Origin: a virus
Strand: one strand, 5' to 3'
Length of the DNA: 42,326 nt
IMG/VR virus record: IMGVR_UViG_3300046535_001133
Location: 1-42,326 of that record
Both the position numbers and the translations under genes were made by a program. Below are positions 37,914 through 42,326 of this stretch, piece after piece (the stretch's first letter is position 1; each line of letters starts with the position of its first letter). The notes under the pieces are model-generated. The model saw only the letters and a list, made by a program, of their open reading frames with translations, did no database searches and had not been told where the DNA came from.

Positions 37914-39687
37914 TCATGCTTGTTGCCTGCATGATGCCGGGCACCAACTCATCCACGTTTTCCACATCGAACCGTTCGACGAACCGCTTGACGAGGTTCT
38001 GCGCAGCAGTCATCACCTGCATCGCCAGCTGCTTCTGTTGGGGCGGGAACTGTGGGTTCAACAGCATTCCACCCATCTGCATGACCCTGGCGTAGTAGTC
38101 GTTCAAGACCGCGATCAACATCTGGAAGTTCTGGATCTCGATGTCCTTGTTGACCTTCTCCGACGTGATGGCCAGAGTCAACCCGATTGTTTCACGGGGA
38201 TCACCAGGAGGCCAAACGATCTGTCGATCAACTGCAAATGGAGTGCCTTCTGGGCGCATCTGCTGCTCGAGTCCGATGGTGAGGTACAGCAGCTCCTCGA
38301 GCGCATACCGCATGTCATCGATCGAAACCCAGAACCTGGTATTGCCTTCGGAGATGAGGGCGGTCGTGCCGGTTGCTGTGGCCCGGCTTCCTGCGATGGG
38401 TGATTCAACCCCCATGTTGTAGGCGGAAACGCCGGTACGCTTTTCATTCCAAAACGCCGCCTGTTGCTCGACTTGGGGGAGAGTCGAGTTGCCCATGCTA
38501 AGGTGGATGATCTTGATGTCGTCGTCCGGTTCGTCCGCCACAATCTGTTTGCCAGGGAAGATGTCTTCCTGAGCACCCATGTTGACTGAAGACTTTCGGA
38601 CGACGATTCCTGCGATCGAGGCAGTGGCAGCGTCGATCGTTTGGTTGTGTGCAGTTGAGGCTTCCATCTGGAACGGGATCGATTGTTCTGCAACCCCCAT
38701 TCCATCGAGCTCGTGTGGCTGGTGCAGGAAGGGGATACGCACGATGTATCGCGCCTTCGTTGAGAAGGGATTGTAGATAGCTCTCCCAAGCACATTGTGT
38801 TCGAAGTCGTAGGTGAGAATGCACTCCTCGACTACTAGACCGAGTTCGTCGGGCGTGCGGCCAGAGTCTGTACTCTCCGGCGGGACTTCGAACTTTCCCC
38901 AGACCTCTATGAAGGTGAAGAATTTGCCGTGGGACTCTGCTGACCCATCCTTCCCTTCCTGCTCGGCTTTGTACCGCTCGTCGGTACGTTCTGTCGCTTG
39001 GTCTTTCTTCAGCTCTTTCAACACCTCGGGCCGGAGGTACCCCGAATCCACCATCTCACGGATCTCAGTCCACGTCCAACGGAGACGTTCACCGATCCAG
39101 GGGAGCTTGGCCCAGTCGTCATATCCATCCGGACGGATGACATCGGCAGATGGGATGGAGTTCCAGACCGGCCCGAGATATTCTGTCTTGGTTACGGTGT
39201 AGACCGCACCGTCACTGCCGCGGCTTCGGAAGAGCCGGGTCTGATCGGCCCAACCGCATTTGATGAAGGCGTCTCCATCCACAGCCATGTCGTGGAACAT
39301 CGTGCGGGCGGTGTCTCTGGCTCCGGACTTCAGGAAAAACATGTTCGCCCAGTCCCGAATATCCTTCTCCATGGCTTCGGCTTGGCCTGAGAGGATTCGC
39401 GCTTCGACGAGATCAGGCGCACCAAGAAATGCTTTCATCAGCCGTGCGACGATTGCGTCGACGGTGATGGCTACGATTGGGATGACAACGTTGGAACAGT
39501 TCGGCCAGGGGAAGTTCTTGATCGCGTGCTCGGGCTTGGCCTTGTACGCCTTCTTGTACTCCGCGAGCCGCTTCTCTCTGTGCTCGTGCGCCTGCAGAGC
39601 TGGACCAAGCTGGGCGCGTAGCTGCTTCTTCAGCTCGGTCGCTTGCTCGTCAGACAGATCGATGTCTACAGAGGTGAGTTGTGCCAT
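37804..39687 (-). CDS. Portal protein
   Basis: The 627-residue protein has the features of podovirus-type portals. An N-terminal helical part (RLAEYKKAYKAKPEHAIKNF) leads to WPNCSNVVIPIVAITVDAIV, WANMFFLKSGARDTARTMFH, and a middle region with YNPFSTKARYIVRIPFLHQP and GMGVAEQSIPFQMEASTAHN. The segment NTRFWVSIDDMRYALEELLY follows. A Pro/Gly/Met-rich tail ends it. The WPNCSNVVIP segment is a recurrent portal signature. It forms the dodecameric ring through which DNA enters and leaves the head. The start overlaps the stop of the small basic gene by one base. Confidence 0.88.
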   Translation of the reverse strand: MAQLTSVDIDLSDEQATELKKQLRAQLGPALQAHEHREKRLAEYKKAYKAKPEHAIKNFPWPNCSNVVIPIVAITVDAIVARLMKAFLGAPDLVEARILSGQAEAMEKDIRDWANMFFLKSGARDTARTMFHDMAVDGDAFIKCGWADQTRLFRSRGSDGAVYTVTKTEYLGPVWNSIPSADVIRPDGYDDWAKLPWIGERLRWTWTEIREMVDSGYLRPEVLKELKKDQATERTDERYKAEQEGKDGSAESHGKFFTFIEVWGKFEVPPESTDSGRTPDELGLVVEECILTYDFEHNVLGRAIYNPFSTKARYIVRIPFLHQPHELDGMGVAEQSIPFQMEASTAHNQTIDAATASIAGIVVRKSSVNMGAQEDIFPGKQIVADEPDDDIKIIHLSMGNSTLPQVEQQAAFWNEKRTGVSAYNMGVESPIAGSRATATGTTALISEGNTRFWVSIDDMRYALEELLYLTIGLEQQMRPEGTPFAVDRQIVWPPGDPRETIGLTLAITSEKVNKDIEIQNFQMLIAVLNDYYARVMQMGGMLLNPQFPPQQKQLAMQVMTAAQNLVKRFVERFDVENVDELVPGIMQATSMIGGMVGQGQMAPPAPGGAGPVPGPPQGMPPGLPGPA

Positions 39688-39980
39688 TAGCCAAGCACCT
39701 TACCGTGTCTGGGTTGCCCGGTGGGGTTCAGCACGCACTTGCCCTGGTAGCCGATTGCGGGCTTTGCGGGCCTGGTCAGTACCGGTCTCCGTCGCGATCC
39801 TTCATCACTGCTCCGCCCACCATCTGCTTTCGGCCTTTCCCGCTTCCCACCGTCGGCCTTGTCCCGCCGCTTCGATTCGAGCTGTGGCCTTTTGGATTGC
39901 TGCTGCTTCCCCTTTTCATCCCCCGCATGTCCAGCTTCTTGCAGATGCTCATCGACCTTCTCCGGTTTCTTCTTCGCCAT
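39687..39980 (-). CDS. 97-residue Lys/Arg-rich unknown protein
   Basis: ATG 39980 follows AGGAG. The product is strongly basic and disordered-looking: MAKKKPEKVDEHLQEAGHAG, then ESKRRDKADGGKRERPKADG. A Pro/Arg-rich part with one cysteine follows, ending GQPRHGKVLG. It lies between terL and the portal gene. It could bind DNA during packaging, but no family is recognised. Confidence 0.6.
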   Translation of the reverse strand: MAKKKPEKVDEHLQEAGHAGDEKGKQQQSKRPQLESKRRDKADGGKRERPKADGGRSSDEGSRRRPVLTRPAKPAIGYQGKCVLNPTGQPRHGKVLG

Positions 39981-39993
39981 TTCAGGCTCCTGT

Positions 39994-41673
39994 TCAGTAT
40001 CCAGTCAACGCGCTTCGCGTTGCCAGGTTCAATTGCTGCCGGGTGTGCGCTTTGCGGATCTGCGCCTCGGATTGGACCTCGCCCATGCCGAAGAGTGGGA
40101 GACAAGCTGCAGCCGCGTCCAAGACATCCTTCTTCGGGAAGATGGGAAAGCCCTTGAGCTCCTCCATAAACGTCGTAGGATACGGGTTTTTGCAGACAAA
40201 GAGGAGGTGGCTCTCTGCATACGGGATCATCGAACGGATTCTTGCGTCCTTTGACCCGATTGGAGACTCTTCCCGGACGTGAAACACGTGGTTCAACCGC
40301 TTCATCTCGAAGAAGAGGGGGTATTTCAGGGTCCGCTGGAACCCAACATCCTCAATGTTGGCGACGTGGATCTGATGGCGCTGGTGCATCCCGACAAACT
40401 TGCTGAAAAGCATGGTTGGGTTCTTATACTCGGCGTAGGTCTCTGCGAGGAACAACCGACCTTTGGAGTCTTTGTACATTGCGACGAGGGCATTCCGGCT
40501 GTTCTTCTTCTGCTCGGACTCACTCATCGCTGGATCCCAGTGCAACACCCGCTTCAACGCGTCAAAGGGGATGATTTCTCGGATGTCATCCTCGATCTGG
40601 GCGACGATGTTCCCTTCATCATCATACCAAAACCACCGGAGATCCTCAGTCTTGAATTCCGCAAGACTGGGATCCTTCGGATTGTTCTGGTAGAGCATGC
40701 TGTACATGAAGTTTCCCTGCTTCGCACGGATCCTTCTGCAGCTGATTTCGGGGAAGAGCTTAGGGAAGAGGAAGTATTTCTTGCCGGCGTCCGGAGCAAA
40801 GGTGTCCGGATCCATGTTCCAGACCGGGGGAAGATTGGAGTCGTGGGCCTCTTTGAGATCGTTCTCCAGGTCTTCTCTGGTCCACTCCAGCGGTCGTGCG
40901 TAGAAGTCGTAGTAGGCTGCTTCATTCTCCATGATCTGGGCGTAGAGATCATCATGACCCCAACGAGTCCCGATTAGAAGATGGTATGCCGTCTGCTCGT
41001 CTACGAACAACGCTTCGGAGGATTGGTAGAAAGTCTTGACCTTTTCACGGACAGAGGGCTGCTCGAAGCTTTTCTTGTCTTCCAGATCATCCCCGATCTG
41101 GACGGTGTAATGCCTGGACACCAACGCAGTGTCAACACCACCGGCTTCGATTGTGTCCTCACCATACATCCCTTGCCGGGGGAAGAGTAGGTTCGAGTCT
41201 GTCCATGTCGTCTTTGCGATGTCAGGGATGATTTCCGGGTAGAGCCACCGGAGCACATCATTACGCTCGATCTGTTGACGGAGCGACTTGATCTGCTTCT
41301 TGGCGTTTTCGGAACTGTGAGATTGAAGAGAGATCCGGTGCTCGAGTCCTGGCAGGCCCATGAACTCGTCCTGAATCAAAATCCACAAGGGTAGACTCTT
41401 GCTTCCAACCGTGGACTTGTAGCAGTCTCGGGGAATCAACAGGACTTTCCGGCTCTTGGGGATCGTCTGGATAAAGTTGCAGAGCGGCAGGTGCGGGTCA
41501 GGCTGGATCTTGGTCCACTTCAAAATGGCGGTGGAGAAGTAGTACAAGCTCTTGCGGCCGTTCGCGCGAAGCGTCTCCCGAAACTCATCAGCCTGGGAGT
41601 CAGTCGGGACAGCAGGCTGACCGAGCAGGTCCTTGAACACGTGCTCCCGAGCGCTACTTCCCAGAATGTCCAA
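39994..41673 (-). CDS. terL: Terminase large subunit (TerL)
   Basis: TTG 41673 lies after GGGAGAAG and inside the terS end. The 559-residue packaging motor has a Walker A-like LLIPRDCYKSTVGSK (78-92), with PRDCYKST in place of the usual GK[ST] loop. YTVQIGDDLEDKKS follows at 189-202 (Walker B, with acidic DD/ED). A coupling segment LLIGTRWGHDDLYAQI comes next. The nuclease domain begins around VLHWDPAMSESEQKK (first metal Asp) and has IEDVGFQRTLKYPLF later. It cuts concatemers and drives DNA into the head through the portal. Confidence 0.9.
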   Translation of the reverse strand: MDILGSSAREHVFKDLLGQPAVPTDSQADEFRETLRANGRKSLYYFSTAILKWTKIQPDPHLPLCNFIQTIPKSRKVLLIPRDCYKSTVGSKSLPLWILIQDEFMGLPGLEHRISLQSHSSENAKKQIKSLRQQIERNDVLRWLYPEIIPDIAKTTWTDSNLLFPRQGMYGEDTIEAGGVDTALVSRHYTVQIGDDLEDKKSFEQPSVREKVKTFYQSSEALFVDEQTAYHLLIGTRWGHDDLYAQIMENEAAYYDFYARPLEWTREDLENDLKEAHDSNLPPVWNMDPDTFAPDAGKKYFLFPKLFPEISCRRIRAKQGNFMYSMLYQNNPKDPSLAEFKTEDLRWFWYDDEGNIVAQIEDDIREIIPFDALKRVLHWDPAMSESEQKKNSRNALVAMYKDSKGRLFLAETYAEYKNPTMLFSKFVGMHQRHQIHVANIEDVGFQRTLKYPLFFEMKRLNHVFHVREESPIGSKDARIRSMIPYAESHLLFVCKNPYPTTFMEELKGFPIFPKKDVLDAAAACLPLFGMGEVQSEAQIRKAHTRQQLNLATRSALTGY

Positions 41674-42238
41674 GGACTTCTCCCTCTACGGCTTCCACAT
41701 GGACGAGTGATCGAGTAGAGTGGTGAGTAGACGAGCCTGCTACTTCACGAAGGATCCCAGCTTCGGTCGCACGGCTCATGAACTCCGCCATGGCTTCAGC
41801 TGTAATCAACAGAGGCTGTTGTCGACTCTGTTCCTTCTTCGAGACGAACCCGACCCGATCGTAGACATCATGGATGATCTCGACTTGCAGCTTCTCCGAC
41901 TCGGTCGTCTGCAGGATCGTCATTAGCCGGTCTTCCATCTCGTCCAGATACGTCTCGAACCGTTCCCGGACCTTCAGGAGGACGTCTTTCTTCTCCTGCG
42001 GAATCAAGCTTCGTGTTTCCGGTGGTAGGCGCTGCAGGACCCAATTCTCGTACTGCTGGTACTCATAGGTCTTCCGCCAACCCATGATCGTCTGGTGGTT
42101 GACCCCGAGCTCCTTGGCTAACTCCTTGTTCGTGATCCCTGGGTTCTGCAGCAACAGATCCGCACACCGCTTCCACCCAATCGGAATAGGTGGACCCGGA
42201 TATACTTCAGGCGGAGCTGCAGGCGGTTGTTTCTCCAT
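41654..42238 (-). CDS. terS: Terminase small subunit (TerS) candidate
   Basis: ATG 42238 is the first gene of the late arm and overlaps terL by 20 bases. The 194-residue product has a Pro-rich start and a helix-turn-helix at about 33-55 (NPGITNKELAKELGVNHQTI then MGWRKTYEY). A long helical oligomerisation part follows (VRERFETYLDEMEDRLMTIL). This fits a small terminase that recognises the packaging site. There is no good SD; the start lies directly after tandem repeats (42239-42261). Confidence 0.8.
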   Translation of the reverse strand: MEKQPPAAPPEVYPGPPIPIGWKRCADLLLQNPGITNKELAKELGVNHQTIMGWRKTYEYQQYENWVLQRLPPETRSLIPQEKKDVLLKVRERFETYLDEMEDRLMTILQTTESEKLQVEIIHDVYDRVGFVSKKEQSRQQPLLITAEAMAEFMSRATEAGILREVAGSSTHHSTRSLVHVEAVEGEVLGHSGK

Positions 42239-42261
42239 GATCTAACTGGTGATCTAACTGG
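42239..42261 (-). repeat. Tandem GATCTAACTGG repeat before terS
   Basis: GATCTAACTGG occurs at 42239-42249 and 42251-42261 (12-base period) on the + strand. On the terS strand this reads as two CCAGTTAGATC units, the last abutting the ATG. They lie in the leader between promoter and start. They could be an operator or a binding site for the terminase or another regulator. Confidence 0.6.
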
Positions 42262-42271
42262 CTACAGATGG

Positions 42272-42301
42272 ATTATAACATGGGCCCGAGGGGCTTAGCA
42301 A
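42272..42301 (-). promoter_or_regulatory. Sigma70-type promoter of the late arm
   Basis: On the minus strand TTGCTA (42301-42296) and a perfect TATAAT (42277-42272) are separated by 18 bases. The transcript would start near 42265, just before the tandem repeats, about 27 bases from the terS ATG. It is the only recognisable promoter for the 27-kb late arm. Confidence 0.7.
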
Positions 42302-42326
42302 CGTCTGCATTTTGCTTGACACCGGG

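Noticed and set aside
42316-42321. Perfect TTGACA on the + strand at the right edge
   Set aside because: No -10 element follows before the window ends, and joining to base 1 does not give one at 16-19 bases.
1-42326. CRISPR array, insertion sequence, integrase or att site
   Set aside because: No regularly spaced repeats, transposase or integrase motif, or convincing att core was seen on either strand.

Overview
The window reads as an almost complete, tightly packed, moderately high-GC genome of a tailed double-stranded DNA phage. Evidence for this is the terminase, portal, capsid, fibre and lysis genes, the many ATGA/GTGA start-stop overlaps, strong Shine-Dalgarno (SD) sequences and sigma70-type promoters. 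No tape-measure, tail-tube or sheath gene, no integrase and no lysogeny repressor is visible. Instead there are a podovirus-style tail hub/adaptor set and very large internal (ejection) proteins. A short-tailed, probably lytic phage of a bacterium using ordinary sigma70 promoters is the best reading. The host cannot be named from this sequence.

Layout. Bases 1-15,225 (+ strand) form the early/replication arm. It starts with small unknown proteins, a regulatory leader (about 320-435) and a rho-independent terminator (812-857). Next come queC, a strong promoter (1622-1650), a helix-turn-helix (HTH) protein, a run of small unknown genes, a RecB/Cas4-like nuclease, a GroES-like protein, a Sak4-like ATPase with an SSB-like partner, and a second terminator (6943-6982). 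After that lies a compact operon: a nucleotide diphosphohydrolase-like gene, queD, an unknown, queE, a small Cys-rich protein, folE, a UDG-exonuclease-PolA fusion, a DpdA-like transglycosylase and a DUF3987-type primase/helicase-like protein. Bases 15,110-42,238 (- strand) form the late arm. Read from its promoter at the right edge, it holds terS, terL, portal, scaffold, decoration and major capsid proteins, a sugar-modifying trio (GT2, methyltransferase, GT9), fibres, adaptor, small membrane proteins including a holin candidate, tail hub, GNAT, three large internal virion proteins and an amidase endolysin. The two arms converge and overlap near 15.1-15.2 kb. No stretch longer than about 300 bases lacks a gene.

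Central biology. FolE, QueD, QueE and QueC make the complete GTP to preQ0 (7-cyano-7-deazaguanine) pathway. A TGT-fold protein resembling phage DpdA enzymes lies just downstream of the polymerase. Together they predict that this phage replaces some genomic guanines with a 7-deazaguanine, most simply dPreQ0 because no QueF reductase or amidotransferase is seen. This would protect its DNA from host restriction. The modification genes are translationally coupled to the polymerase.

Other notable points are an out-of-frame 42-residue membrane microprotein, two further +1-frame gene overlaps with their own SD sequences, a phage GroES-like protein, a fibre-like protein with a Sec signal peptide, and a repeat-containing TerS leader. 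All functional calls rest on motif recognition by eye; no database search was run.
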